DNA from: Ignavibacteriota bacterium
GTDB lineage: Bacteria > Bacteroidota > Ignavibacteria > Tepidaquicellales > Tepidaquicellaceae
Assembly: GCA_016218085.1 (NCBI GenBank)
Contig: JACREY010000002.1
Coordinates: 1-38,672 of the forward strand
Reading direction: 5' to 3'
DNA: 38,672 nucleotides
Shown here one piece after another: positions 25,610 to 34,435 of this stretch (within the stretch, counting starts at the first letter, position 1; each line of letters opens with the position of its first letter). The position numbers and the translations under genes are program-made. Under the pieces are notes generated by a model. The model was not told where the DNA came from and searched no databases. It saw only the letters and a program-made list of their open reading frames with translations.

Positions 25610-26074
25610 ATGAAATGGATTAAATTAATAGTCAGCCTCGCGCTTCCGCAAATCGCAGGAATCATCGGTTCCCTTTTCACGATAAAAAGCATCCCGGCCT
25701 GGTATGCGGCGCTTAACAAGCCTGCGATTAATCCTCCGAACTGGATTTTCGGACCTGTTTGGATTACTCTTTATGTTATGATGGGAATTTCGTTTTATCT
25801 CATATGGATAAAAAAAGATGTGCCTGGTTTCGGATTCCTTTTTTCCGTTTTCATTTTTCAGCTTATCCTGAATGCACTCTGGTCAATCATATTCTTCGGG
25901 CTTAAATCACCCGGCTTCGCTTTTCTGGAAATAATCTTCCTCTGGCTGGCAATACTGATGTGTATTATTTTCTTCTATAAAGTATCGAAGACGGCTTCCT
26001 TGCTTTTATTACCGTACCTCCTCTGGGTTAGCTTTGCTTCGGCGCTGAATTATTTTCTGTGGCAGATGAATTGA
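25610..26074 (+). CDS. tspO: TspO/MBR-family tetrapyrrole-binding membrane protein
   Basis: 154 residues and five predicted membrane helices. The start at 25610 is chosen over an ORF start inside the preceding gene, because it gives the normal TspO N-terminus. Conserved family residues are clear: WY..L.KPA..PP.W.FGPVW (W31, P38, P42-P43, W45, F47, P49, W51) and the C-terminal LLPYLLWVSFASALNYFLW with the aromatic and Asn ligands of helix 5. TspO binds and photo-oxidises porphyrins and affects tetrapyrrole traffic and stress. It follows the NTPase by only 10 bases, so a three-gene operon is likely. Confidence 0.93.
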   Translation: MKWIKLIVSLALPQIAGIIGSLFTIKSIPAWYAALNKPAINPPNWIFGPVWITLYVMMGISFYLIWIKKDVPGFGFLFSVFIFQLILNALWSIIFFGLKSPGFAFLEIIFLWLAILMCIIFFYKVSKTASLLLLPYLLWVSFASALNYFLWQMN

Positions 26075-26083
26075 GTGAAAAAA

Positions 26084-26269
26084 TTATTCGCCCTGGTTTG
26101 CTTTTTTTATTATTCCCGTCCCTATCGCAATATTAATAATACCAATTGCTGTGTAAGGAGTGGTTGCCATTTCCCATTTGAAAATATAATTCAAAGCGCT
26201 TGTGAGTATCATTACAAAACCAATTACAAAAATAATGATTCCTGCAGCCTTCTTTTTATTATTAAACAT
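26084..26269 (-). CDS. Small two-helix membrane protein
   Basis: 61 residues with two hydrophobic segments (about 8-28, AAGIIIFVIGFVMILTSALN; and 38-55, YTAIGIINIAIGTGIIKK) and a charged N-terminus (MFNNKKK). It is convergent with tspO, nine bases apart. I do not recognise the family, but the two-helix layout with a WEM..TPYTA loop is a plausible real small protein. There is no terminator of its own. Confidence 0.6.
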   Translation of the reverse strand: MFNNKKKAAGIIIFVIGFVMILTSALNYIFKWEMATTPYTAIGIINIAIGTGIIKKANQGE

Positions 26270-26293
26270 AATAAAAATATTAAAAATAAAAAA

Positions 26294-26327
26294 AGGGAGC
26301 CACGTTAAACGGGGCTCCCTGAAAAAA
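26294..26327 (-). terminator. Intrinsic terminator of the ornithine aminotransferase gene
   Basis: Stem AGGGAGCC/GGCTCCCT (26294-26301 with 26313-26320) flanked by A runs on both sides, giving a U tract on the minus strand. It sits between rocD and the small membrane protein gene. Confidence 0.9.
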
Positions 26328-26334
26328 ATAAATT

Positions 26335-27534
26335 TTAATTTTCCAGAACTTTTCTCACCTGCTCAACTGCCCAGTCAATTTCTTCCTTTGTTATTACAAG
26401 CGGGGGAGCAAATCTGATTACGTGTTCGTGCGTTTCCTTGCAAAGAACTCCGAGCTTCATCAGTCCTTCGCAGTATTTTCTTGCGCCGCCTGCTTCCGGC
26501 TTTAATTCCACTCCGATAAATAATCCCCTTCCGCGAATTTCCTTTACGTGAGTTGTATTTATCTTGCGAAGCTCTGCCCTGAAATATTCTCCGAATTCAA
26601 ATGATTTTTCAACAAGCTTTTCTTCAATGAGTACTTTCAAGCTTTCCCTTGCTACTGCGCATCCGAGAGGGTTTCCGCCGAATGTTGAGCCGTGGTCTCC
26701 CGGTTTAAAAACACCGAGCACTGCCTTCGATGAAAGCACTGCAGATACCGGATAGCATCCGCCCGATAATGCCTTTCCGATTGTTACCATATCAGGCATA
26801 ATTCCTTCATACTGGAACGCAAAAAGCTTTCCGCTTCTTCCCAGACCCGACTGAATTTCGTCCGTTATTAAAAGTACATTATTCTTTTTGCATAGCTCGG
26901 ATACTTTTTTCAGGTAACCGTCAGGAGGAACGATTACACCACCTTCTCCCTGTATCGGCTCTACGATAAATGCAACCGTATTGGGCGTTATTGCCTTTTC
27001 AAATGAATCCGCATTTCCGTATTCTACAATCTTGAATCCCGGTGTGAATGGTCCGAATCCGTCTTTGTACTGTGCTTCAGTTGAAAAAGTAACTATGGAA
27101 ATTGTCCTTCCGCCGAAGTTGTTCGTGCACGCTATTATTTCCGCCTGTCCTTCCTGAACTCCCTTTACTTTGTATCCCCATTTTCTTGCGGCTTTAAGCG
27201 CCGTCTCAACTGCTTCAGCCCCCGAATTCATCGGAAGCACCATTTCAAATCCTGTCATTTCGCAAAGCTCCTTGCAGAGCAATGGAAGCTGATTGTTCCT
27301 GAATGCGCGGGAAGTCAATGTGACATTGTCTGCCTGGTCTTTCATCGCCTTTATTATTCTCGGATGGCAATGTCCCTGGTTAACCGCTGAATATGCGGCA
27401 AGGCAGTCGAGATATTTTTTCCCGTCAACATCCCATACCCAGACACCCTGAGCTTTTTCAATCACTACATCTAGAGGATGATAATTATGGGCGCCGTATT
27501 TTTCTTCTATTTCAATATATTCTCTTGTGTTCAT
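26335..27534 (-). CDS. rocD: Ornithine aminotransferase (ornithine-oxo-acid transaminase)
   Basis: 399 residues, the normal length of RocD/OAT. It is a PLP-dependent class-III transaminase moving the delta-amino group of ornithine to 2-oxoglutarate, giving glutamate semialdehyde (arginine/ornithine breakdown and proline synthesis). Family features: N-terminal EKYGAHNYHPLDVV typical of OAT, YSAVNQGHCHPRI, the phosphate-binding NSGAEAVETALK (103-114), the FGGRT motif (140-144), the cofactor pair D225-E226 (LLITDEIQSGLGRSGK), the Schiff-base lysine K254 (IGKALSGG) and STFGGNPLGCAVA. The OAT-type N-terminus separates it from acetylornithine transaminase (ArgD) and GABA transaminase. Monocistronic with a strong terminator. 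Confidence 0.94.
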   Translation of the reverse strand: MNTREYIEIEEKYGAHNYHPLDVVIEKAQGVWVWDVDGKKYLDCLAAYSAVNQGHCHPRIIKAMKDQADNVTLTSRAFRNNQLPLLCKELCEMTGFEMVLPMNSGAEAVETALKAARKWGYKVKGVQEGQAEIIACTNNFGGRTISIVTFSTEAQYKDGFGPFTPGFKIVEYGNADSFEKAITPNTVAFIVEPIQGEGGVIVPPDGYLKKVSELCKKNNVLLITDEIQSGLGRSGKLFAFQYEGIMPDMVTIGKALSGGCYPVSAVLSSKAVLGVFKPGDHGSTFGGNPLGCAVARESLKVLIEEKLVEKSFEFGEYFRAELRKINTTHVKEIRGRGLFIGVELKPEAGGARKYCEGLMKLGVLCKETHEHVIRFAPPLVITKEEIDWAVEQVRKVLEN

Positions 27535-27651
27535 AAGGTTAAAATTATTTGATTATGATTTTTTGAAAAGTATTTAAAAATACCAAATTTTAATGTCATA
27601 AGCGACGCAAAAGAAAGGTCCTTCTTGCTAAATATCAGGATATAATTACCC

Positions 27652-28911
27652 TTAAAGCGTTTTGTATACCTCGCGTATCAGTTCTTCGTATTCCCCGGAC
27701 ATTTCTATATGCCTTCTGCCCATTACGATTTTTGCTGTTGACAGCGCTTCTTCAAGCTTGTACCTGACCGGCTCGCTTCCGAGAATATTCCAGGCAAATG
27801 AATCTATCTTTTTATCCGGAAATCCTCCGCCCGCCGTGTTTGAAAAAATTCCCGCAACCGTTCCTGTATTTAGCATTGTGTTTATTCCGAATTTTGAGTG
27901 GTCGCCCGCTATTGTTCCGAGAAACTGCATTCCGGTATTTATCTGTCCGCCGCCTGTCTTTACCCTTACTCTGGAATAATTATTCTTCAGGTTGCTCGTA
28001 ACCGTATCCGCTCCGAAATTTACAAACGGACAGGCATAAGAATTTCCTATGAATCCGTCGTGCTGCTTGTTTACGTTTGCGTGAAATATCGAACCCGATA
28101 TTTCACCCGTAATCTTGCTCCCTGTCCCTATACTGCACGGACCGTAAATTCTTGCCCCCGATTTTATCGTCACATTCTTTCCTATATATACAGGTCCCTT
28201 TATAAATGTAAAAGGCTCTATTACTGAATTCTCGTCAATGTTAATCATCCCTACATCCGCATCCAGAACTACATTCGGAAAAATATTCGCTGATTTTGCA
28301 ATGCGTATTCCTTTTAAGTTAACAACTGAAACCCCTGCATCCGGACTTGCCCTCTTCCTCCCTGCACTTTTAATTTCCAAATCATACTTCAAAACAAATT
28401 CAAAATGCCTTATTACATCCCAGGCATAATGAAAACTAATCACATTATACTTTTCAATCAAACCGGCATCGTTTACAAGTGTAAAGTTGTCGAAATCCCT
28501 CAGGCTTAATGTATTATCGATATTTCTGTTTTCAATTTTGTGCTTTAAGTAGGTAAGCTTGCTTTTCGGAATTTTTGCGCAGACAATCTTTCCTTCGTTT
28601 ATCAGAACCGTATCCCATTTCATTTTCTTAACTGCATACGACAGAAACTCCGCATTCAGTAACGCACTTCCGTTTATCAGCAGATAATCTTCCTTCTCAA
28701 TCGCATTGATTTTTATTCCCGGGTTTTCGGATTCTAATAATGGAAGCAGTAAATTCCTGCAGTGCAGTGACACTTTATATTTTGTTGGGTTGATTTTATT
28801 AAATCTCTCCCTGCTTGTGTAAACTCCCGTAAGTATATCATATACAGGGCGGAGAGTGCTTAACGGCGAGAAGTCTCCGTAAAAATTATCTTCGAAAATT
28901 AAAATGTTCAT
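27652..28911 (-). CDS. GlmU-like putative sugar-nucleotidyltransferase with left-handed beta-helix
   Basis: 419 residues. The N-terminal domain (about 1-180) is a degenerate nucleotidyltransferase fold of the type annotated 'putative sugar nucleotidyl transferase' in Bacteroidetes; it opens with MNILIFEDNFYGDFSPLSTLRPVYDI..G, with the conserved PLS.LRPV region. The C-terminal part (about 205-370) has hexapeptide repeats (SVIEPFTFIKGPVYIGKNVTIKSG, IYGPCSIGTGSKITG), including AGDHSKFGINTMLNTGTV, as in GlmU-type left-handed beta-helix acetyl/acyl-transferase domains. It probably makes an activated sugar for cell-wall or glycan synthesis; the substrate cannot be told from sequence. Confidence 0.85.
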   Translation of the reverse strand: MNILIFEDNFYGDFSPLSTLRPVYDILTGVYTSRERFNKINPTKYKVSLHCRNLLLPLLESENPGIKINAIEKEDYLLINGSALLNAEFLSYAVKKMKWDTVLINEGKIVCAKIPKSKLTYLKHKIENRNIDNTLSLRDFDNFTLVNDAGLIEKYNVISFHYAWDVIRHFEFVLKYDLEIKSAGRKRASPDAGVSVVNLKGIRIAKSANIFPNVVLDADVGMINIDENSVIEPFTFIKGPVYIGKNVTIKSGARIYGPCSIGTGSKITGEISGSIFHANVNKQHDGFIGNSYACPFVNFGADTVTSNLKNNYSRVRVKTGGGQINTGMQFLGTIAGDHSKFGINTMLNTGTVAGIFSNTAGGGFPDKKIDSFAWNILGSEPVRYKLEEALSTAKIVMGRRHIEMSGEYEELIREVYKTL

Positions 28912-29008
28912 TATTTTTTTATTTAATTTTCTAAAAAAATTAATCTTGTAAATCCGCGCTTTTTTGCGTCCCGATGCATTTTATCGGTTTTACAAATCTA
29001 TAAATAAA

Positions 29009-29037
29009 AAAGCCAGCCGAAAAATTCAGCTGGCTTT
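29009..29037 (-). terminator. Intrinsic terminator of the bL31 gene
   Basis: Stem AAAGCCAGC/GCTGGCTTT (29009-29017 with 29029-29037), with a U tract on the minus strand. Confidence 0.9.
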
Positions 29038-29061
29038 AAAATCTTTATTAATTAAAATAAA

Positions 29062-29289
29062 TTATTCTGCAACTTTTTTTGTTGATCCATATTTCTTTAA
29101 GTATTTTTCAACTCTGCCGGCTGTATCTACGATTTTCTGCGTACCGGTGAAAAATGGGTGGCATAACGAACAAATTTCGACCTTTATTTCAGGTACGGTT
29201 GAACGTGTTGTAAACAATACACCGCGATTCTCACCGCAGTTGCAAATTACGTTACATTTATAATATTTCGGATGAAAGTTCTGCTTCAT
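29062..29289 (-). CDS. rpmE: 50S ribosomal protein bL31
   Basis: 75 residues from the ATG at 29289; the in-frame upstream start (29304) adds only MIKVN before the canonical [10 protein letters not shown] and is not preferred. The zinc-binding (C+) form is shown by C16 and C18 (ICNCG) and C40 and C43 ([11 protein letters not shown]). [17 protein letters not shown] is the conserved family core. It is part of the large ribosomal subunit at the central protuberance. In many bacteria the C+ form is replaced by a zinc-free copy when zinc is short; no such second copy is in this window. Confidence 0.97.
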   Translation of the reverse strand: MKQNFHPKYYKCNVICNCGENRGVLFTTRSTVPEIKVEICSLCHPFFTGTQKIVDTAGRVEKYLKKYGSTKKVAE

Positions 29290-29458
29290 ATTTACTTTTA
29301 TCAAATTTCTAATAAGAGACTAAATTAATAAATTAAAACAAAATTTTCAAGGAGAGAATAAATAATAATTGAAACCTGTTTTAATATATACTATTGACAA
29401 ATTGCTAAATTTACATAGTTTAGGTGCTTCAATTCCAACCTTCTTATTAGTAAATAAA

Positions 29459-29486
29459 AAAGGCAGGTTACTTTCCTGCCTTTTTA
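29459..29486 (-). terminator. Intrinsic terminator of the T9SS gene at 29511
   Basis: Stem AAGGCAGG/CCTGCCTT (29460-29467 with 29475-29482) with A/T flanks. Confidence 0.9.
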
Positions 29487-29510
29487 AATATATGTTTATT
29501 ATGTTATTAT

Positions 29511-31307
29511 TTACTTAACAAGTATCATCTTCCTAATTCCGGTGAATTCACCTGCCGTTAGCTTATAAAAATAGACTCCCGAAGCTAATTTTGTCCCGTC
29601 AAAAGTTATCTGATACTCGCCTGAACTAAGATTCTGGTTTACCAGTACCGCAACTTCCTTCCCTACTACATCGTAAACTTTCAGCGTTACTTTATTATTC
29701 CCGGTAATTGCAAAGTTTATTTTTGTAACAGGATTGAATGGATTCGGATAATTCTGCGATAATATATACCTGTCTGGTATAATTCCTGATACTGGTGCAA
29801 TCTCTGTTGTGATATCGGAACCGTTATACCAGATGTTTGAAGGACCGTTTCCTGCGTATACTACACCTGCACCTGCCGTTATTCCGTTAAACATATAGCC
29901 CACTACACAAGGAGCAAGTACTCCTGTTGAAAGATTTACTCTTGAAACTATGGTTCTGCTTGAAAATCCGGATGTAATATCAAATGTATTCATGTAAACA
30001 ACAGTATCAAAACCCGATGATTCGGAACAATAAGCAACCCTGAACGCTCCGGATTGCTGAGGCGTGCTGTGTATATATGAGCGTGTCTCGTTGTTGGACT
30101 GCCCACTCAGCATATTGTGCGTAACCCAGGTAAAACCGTTTGCAGCATATGAATATTTAATATTATAATTAGATGATTCATTTGTTGTGTATGTTACTAC
30201 CATTGCATTGTTTTTCCTGTTTACCGCCAGGCAGGCATTGTATTCGGGAAATGACTCACCCGCAGGATTGAACTGCTTCCAGGACACGTTAGTACCCCAC
30301 GTACCAAGTGCCGTGTACCTTAATCTCAGGTTTTCGTTTGCAGCGGTAAGATTATTGGTAAGTACTACATATATGCTGTCAAAATTGTAATCAATATCAA
30401 GTTCATAATCATTATATGATGAACGGGCCGTATCGTGAAGCCAGGTACTTCCCCAGTTTGGAGTATAAACGCAAGGAACAAAACTCGTTACCCCGGTTGA
30501 TGCATCACAGTTTTGTGCCGCAATGTACCAGTATGTAGACCCGGCAGACCAGTTATATGCATCCGTACAGATTACAGGTCCTATTATCCCCCTGCCTGAT
30601 GCAGGTGTCAGAACTTCAACAGGAGAAAATCCCGCTCCTGTTGCCAGCATATCGGCATAATATACTGTGCCCTGGTATAAATTTGATGTCGGAGCAATAG
30701 ATACAACCATCCCGATTTTAAAACCACCGGTAGAATCCGCTACTGCAAAATCAAAACTGTAGTATTTAAAAAGTGCGCCTGAATATAATCCCTGTATTCT
30801 TGCCCAGGAAGCACCCTTGTTTGTCGAACGGTAAAAAAACAATGAATCCTTGTTTGAATTCATAAACGCCACATAAAGATTTCCCATTGTGTCTGTTTCG
30901 ATTTTTACCTGCCTGTTATATGCATTCGGATTTCCCTGCGATGATGTTCCTACGGAACCGGAAAATATTTTATTTTCACCGTTTGCCCAGTCCGGTAAAT
31001 TGCCAACTTCGACCGGTTGGGTCATTGTCGGCAGAAAATAATCTCTGTTTTCAGGCAGAGGAGTACCCGTGGATACGTTGCCCCTGTTTGAATACTTTGT
31101 TTTTAATTCATTTAAATACCTGTCAAATTCTGCTTTGTTTTCTGATTTTTTCGCATCGGTAAGCTTCTGAACTAAAATTGCAAAATCAGAATTATCGGTT
31201 GTCTGTGTATATTCCGGGTATGCTTCCCTGTATATTTCATCAGGCGTCTGAGAAAATACTGTGTTTATCGCAAATAAAAGTAATGCCAGTAAAATTATCT
31301 GTTTCAA
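29511..31307 (-). CDS. Secreted sialidase-like (BNR/Asp-box) protein with T9SS sorting domain
   Basis: 598 residues. The start is TTG at 31307, supported by an AAAAGGAGA Shine-Dalgarno sequence just upstream and by the signal peptide it opens (MKQIILLALLLFAINTVFSQ). Residues about 95-480 look like a beta-propeller with Asp-box-like motifs (FYRSTNKGASWARI, VYTPNWGSTWLHD), the layout of BNR/sialidase-type proteins; catalytic arginines of true sialidases are not evident, so this is probably a non-enzymatic propeller. The last ~80 residues are the T9SS tag (NYPNPFNPVTKINF ... LASGVYFYKLTAGE). It has its own terminator. A lipoprotein gene lies upstream in the same direction, 78 bases away. Confidence 0.87.
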   Translation of the reverse strand: MKQIILLALLLFAINTVFSQTPDEIYREAYPEYTQTTDNSDFAILVQKLTDAKKSENKAEFDRYLNELKTKYSNRGNVSTGTPLPENRDYFLPTMTQPVEVGNLPDWANGENKIFSGSVGTSSQGNPNAYNRQVKIETDTMGNLYVAFMNSNKDSLFFYRSTNKGASWARIQGLYSGALFKYYSFDFAVADSTGGFKIGMVVSIAPTSNLYQGTVYYADMLATGAGFSPVEVLTPASGRGIIGPVICTDAYNWSAGSTYWYIAAQNCDASTGVTSFVPCVYTPNWGSTWLHDTARSSYNDYELDIDYNFDSIYVVLTNNLTAANENLRLRYTALGTWGTNVSWKQFNPAGESFPEYNACLAVNRKNNAMVVTYTTNESSNYNIKYSYAANGFTWVTHNMLSGQSNNETRSYIHSTPQQSGAFRVAYCSESSGFDTVVYMNTFDITSGFSSRTIVSRVNLSTGVLAPCVVGYMFNGITAGAGVVYAGNGPSNIWYNGSDITTEIAPVSGIIPDRYILSQNYPNPFNPVTKINFAITGNNKVTLKVYDVVGKEVAVLVNQNLSSGEYQITFDGTKLASGVYFYKLTAGEFTGIRKMILVK

Positions 31308-31385
31308 AAGATCTCCTTTTTTTATTTTATATTTTAATGAAATTTAACTTAATATATTTATTAAATCAAGAAAAAATGTGCTTTC

Positions 31386-31844
31386 CTAATCCTTTATTTT
31401 TCTGTAAACTTTCAATGTATCTATTGTAAATCTGTTTGATATCTCGAAGAAAAAATCGAAAATAACCTTTGAATTATAATTTGCGGAAAAATTTGTATCA
31501 ACCCTTCCTGTTATGCTGTCAGGAAAGACACAACTTAAAAACTGATGAGGGTAAGGAAGTTTAATGACATCCATTGAGCATCCGTGATATGAGCGGTAAG
31601 ACAAAAGTATCCTTATTGAATCGCAGCTTCTTAAATCAATAGAGTCAGTAATTATATCATACCAGCACGGAGTAGGCATGCTGCAGTTAAAGGTTCCCCA
31701 GGATTTTTCTTCATAAGCAAGTACCCAGCCGGTTAAAGGAGTAGGAGGATTTGTAATAGTTGACTTGACAGGATCTGAATCCTTACTGCAGCTCTGACAA
31801 ATAAAAAATAACAGCAAAAGTACAAACAGGTATAATTTTTTCAT
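31386..31844 (-). CDS. Lipoprotein of unknown function
   Basis: 152 residues with a lipoprotein signal (MKKLYLFVLLLLFFICQSC; lipid on C19). The mature protein has an unusually high cysteine count for its size (FNCSMPTPCWYD, RSCDSIRILL, YHGCSMDV, FLSCVFPD), which suggests disulfides and a periplasmic or surface position. It appears to be a single beta-sandwich domain (SIRILLSYRSYHG, KVIFDFFFEIS, IDTLKVYRKI). I do not recognise the family. It is just upstream of the T9SS gene at 29511 and could share its transcript; no terminator separates them. Confidence 0.78.
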   Translation of the reverse strand: MKKLYLFVLLLLFFICQSCSKDSDPVKSTITNPPTPLTGWVLAYEEKSWGTFNCSMPTPCWYDIITDSIDLRSCDSIRILLSYRSYHGCSMDVIKLPYPHQFLSCVFPDSITGRVDTNFSANYNSKVIFDFFFEISNRFTIDTLKVYRKIKD

Positions 31845-32255
31845 AAGATTATGTTTATTTTACTTTTATCTATTAAACATATTCACAATTTCTGAATTAA
31901 TCAATGTTTTAATAAATCACGATTTTAGCACCTTAAAAAAGTGCATGGAATTAAATCAAAAAAAAAGATAGTTTTACAATCAGGAGCGAAGAACAGACGT
32001 AGGTTCTGTTGAAAATTTTTCTGCCCGGAAAAATTATTGCCTCACCTTATACCGAAAAAGTTATTTTTAAAAATCCGGAAAAGAACAAAATTTTTATTTT
32101 CTGTTAACATATGAAAATATTTTTATTTCATATTTATTATGTTTATCGGGCTAATAATAGTTATTTGCTCCGTGTGAATAATTTTGCCCGGTTAATTAAA
32201 TTAATTTATATTAATCCAATCAAGTCAGTTAAAATTAATCAATAAAGCAAATTTT
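31845..32255. other. Divergent intergenic region upstream of the redox operon
   Basis: About 410 AT-rich bases between the minus-strand lipoprotein gene and the plus-strand redox operon, so it must hold promoters for both. Visible structure: GCAC...GTGC around 31930-31945, AACAGA/TCTGTT (31992-31997 with 32005-32010) and an ATATGAAA...TTTCATAT near 32109-32133. None is strong enough to name an operator. No ORF or RNA gene is seen. Confidence 0.45.
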
Positions 32256-33197
32256 ATGAAAAATCAAAACAGACGGGATTTTCTCAAAACAGCCGCAGGA
32301 ATCGGTGCCTCAATAGGCATTGCGGGTTCTGTTAAACCTGCAAAAGCTTCCGAGAAAACACTTTCGGATGACCGTTTCGGAATCCTTGTTGATACCGATG
32401 TCTGTGTTGGCTGCCGTCATTGCGAATGGGCCTGCCGCGTGGCTCATAATATTCCGACTCCTGACCTGGATACTTACTCGGATAATTCTGTCTTCAAAGA
32501 ATATAGGCGCACAGATGCATCTTCCTTAACGGTTGTCAACGAGTTTGAAAACGAAAAAAATTCGGCTATGCCTGTTCACGTTAAAACCCAATGTATGCAT
32601 TGCGAGCACCCTGCTTGTGTTTCTGCTTGCATCGTCGGCGCATTTTCAAAGCTCGAAGATGGAAGCGTCGTTTGGGACGGGGATAAATGTATTGGCTGCC
32701 GATACTGCATGGTCGCTTGCCCGTTCCAGATCCCAACCTACGACTATGACAGGTCAATCGATCCGCAAATCAGAAAATGTGATTTATGCTTCGAAAAAAG
32801 AAAAACAGAAAAGCTTCCTGCATGTGTAAACATCTGCCCCAATGAAGCCTTGCTTTTCGGCAAGCGCGATGATATTGTCCGAATTGCAAAAAGCAGAATT
32901 AAAAGAAAATACGACGTTTATATTGATCATATATATGGCGAAAAGGAAATCGGGGGTACTTCCTGGATGTATATTGCAGGCAAGGATTTTGAAAAACTGA
33001 AGCTGCCTAAACTGAACTATTCCCCGGCTCCCGGTATCTCTGAATCCATTCAGCACGGAATCTTTGCATACTTCGTACCGCCTGTAACCCTTTATGCGCT
33101 GCTCGGAACGATTATGTGGATTACAAGAAAAAAGAAAGGCGATGATAGCGAAATAAAAGATGAAACAAATCAGGATAAGAAAGGAGGCGCATTATGA
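32256..33197 (+). CDS. Tat-exported, membrane-anchored ferredoxin with four [4Fe-4S] clusters (HybA/DmsB type)
   Basis: 313 residues. A twin-arginine signal (NRRDFLKTAAGIGAS) sends the folded protein to the periplasmic side. Sixteen cysteines in four groups match four [4Fe-4S] clusters: C50/53/56/60, C113/116/121/125, C145/148/151/155 and C175/178/190/194. A C-terminal membrane helix (about 268-290) anchors it, as in HybA. Family members carry electrons between an NrfD-type quinol-binding subunit and a partner. Here the next gene is that NrfD subunit (ATGA overlap), and a multihaem cytochrome follows, so electrons probably pass menaquinol - FeS - haem or the reverse. No molybdopterin or hydrogenase subunit is present. 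Confidence 0.94.
   Translation: MKNQNRRDFLKTAAGIGASIGIAGSVKPAKASEKTLSDDRFGILVDTDVCVGCRHCEWACRVAHNIPTPDLDTYSDNSVFKEYRRTDASSLTVVNEFENEKNSAMPVHVKTQCMHCEHPACVSACIVGAFSKLEDGSVVWDGDKCIGCRYCMVACPFQIPTYDYDRSIDPQIRKCDLCFEKRKTEKLPACVNICPNEALLFGKRDDIVRIAKSRIKRKYDVYIDHIYGEKEIGGTSWMYIAGKDFEKLKLPKLNYSPAPGISESIQHGIFAYFVPPVTLYALLGTIMWITRKKKGDDSEIKDETNQDKKGGAL
33181..33187 (+). promoter_or_regulatory. Strong Shine-Dalgarno site for the NrfD gene
   Basis: AAGGAGG sits six bases before the ATG at 33194, inside the end of the ferredoxin gene. It supports 33194 over 33197 as the start. Confidence 0.8.
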
Positions 33198-34435
33198 TGA
33201 TACCCTGGCCTGTGAAACACCGCTTCTTAACTCCCGGTGTTTTCGTGTTAATCCTTATTGCCTTAAACGGACTTGTGTTCTTGGGAATAAGATTTATCAG
33301 CGGAATCGGTGCCGTTACAAATCTGAATGACTATACTCCGTGGGGACTCTGGATAGGCGTTGATGTGGGAGCAGGAGTTGCACTTGCTGCTGGTGGATTT
33401 ACTTCCGCTGCTCTCGGACACATTATGCACCGTGAACATTATCACGCAATCGTCCGCCCCGCACTCCTGACCGCAATGCTCGGATATACGTTCGTTGCAT
33501 TCGCGGTTTTTACCGATATCGGTCGCTTTTATTACATATGGCACCCGCTGATAATGTGGAACGGAACGTCTGCTCTGTTCGAAGTAGGTATTTGCGTTAT
33601 GATTTATATGTCCGTTCTCTACATAGAATTCATGCCGATTGTAACGGAAAGATTTATCGGCAGGGTTGACCTTCCGGATTTTATTTCTTTCCTTAATAAA
33701 CCTGTCGATAGATTTTTAAGATATATTGACAGCCGCCTTGCATTAACAATGTTTATATTTATAATTGCAGGTGTTGTCCTCTCAACCCTGCATCAGTCTT
33801 CACTGGGAACCCTGATGGTAATTGCAGGACAGAAGATGCATCCCCTCTGGCAAACACCCATTCTTCCGCTTTTATTCCTGCTTTCCGCAATAGCAGTCGG
33901 TTTTCCGATGATAATGTTTGAATCACTTTTAGCTTCACGCAGTTTCAAAATTAAACCCGAGATGCACATCCTTTCAAGACTCGGTGTTATGATGTCTCCG
34001 ATACTCGGTGTCTATATAGCAGCTAAAATCGGAGATTTATTTATCCGCGAAACTTTCAAATACATTGCCCCGCTCGACGGCACTGCCTGGATGTTTATAG
34101 TCGAAATGGCATTAATAATTATTCCCTTTTTCCTTTTCCTTTCAAAAAAGATTACAAATTCCGTACTCGGATTGTTTATTGCTTCGGCATTTGTAATTGC
34201 CGGGGTGCTGGTAAACAGAATCAATAATTTCGTTGTAGCCTACAGGCCGTTCTTCAACCCGGTCGAATATTTTCCGTCTTTCGGTGAAATTTCGGTTACA
34301 CTCGGATGCATTGCCATGCTCGTGCTCGTTTACAGGGCGATAGTAATGATATTTCCCGTAATTACACAGGACAGGAAAGATGTTTATAACAAAATGATTG
34401 AACTCGATAAATCGGGTCCAAGGAGGTGGATATGA
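33194..34435 (+). CDS. NrfD/HybB-family integral membrane quinol-interacting subunit
   Basis: 413 residues with about nine to ten membrane helices. The N-terminal part carries HybB/NrfD hallmarks: a YTPWGLWIGVDVGAGVALAAGG helix, a HIMHREHYH histidine-rich loop, and later TLHQSSLGTLMVIA, all typical of the HybB branch. The family has no haem or metal of its own; it binds menaquinol in the membrane and couples to an FeS partner. It overlaps the ferredoxin gene (ATGA) and the cytochrome gene (ATGA), so the three are translationally coupled and probably form one complex. Confidence 0.93.
   Translation: MMIPWPVKHRFLTPGVFVLILIALNGLVFLGIRFISGIGAVTNLNDYTPWGLWIGVDVGAGVALAAGGFTSAALGHIMHREHYHAIVRPALLTAMLGYTFVAFAVFTDIGRFYYIWHPLIMWNGTSALFEVGICVMIYMSVLYIEFMPIVTERFIGRVDLPDFISFLNKPVDRFLRYIDSRLALTMFIFIIAGVVLSTLHQSSLGTLMVIAGQKMHPLWQTPILPLLFLLSAIAVGFPMIMFESLLASRSFKIKPEMHILSRLGVMMSPILGVYIAAKIGDLFIRETFKYIAPLDGTAWMFIVEMALIIIPFFLFLSKKITNSVLGLFIASAFVIAGVLVNRINNFVVAYRPFFNPVEYFPSFGEISVTLGCIAMLVLVYRAIVMIFPVITQDRKDVYNKMIELDKSGPRRWI
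34421..34426 (+). promoter_or_regulatory. Shine-Dalgarno site that decides the cytochrome start
   Basis: AGGAGG, inside AAGGAGGTG, is an exact complement to the 16S rRNA tail and lies five bases before the ATG at 34432. It rules out the GTG at 34426. Confidence 0.85.

Noticed and set aside
31986-32140. Operator candidates upstream of the redox operon
   Set aside because: The three short dyads are AT-rich, imperfect and unlike each other; chance is likely.
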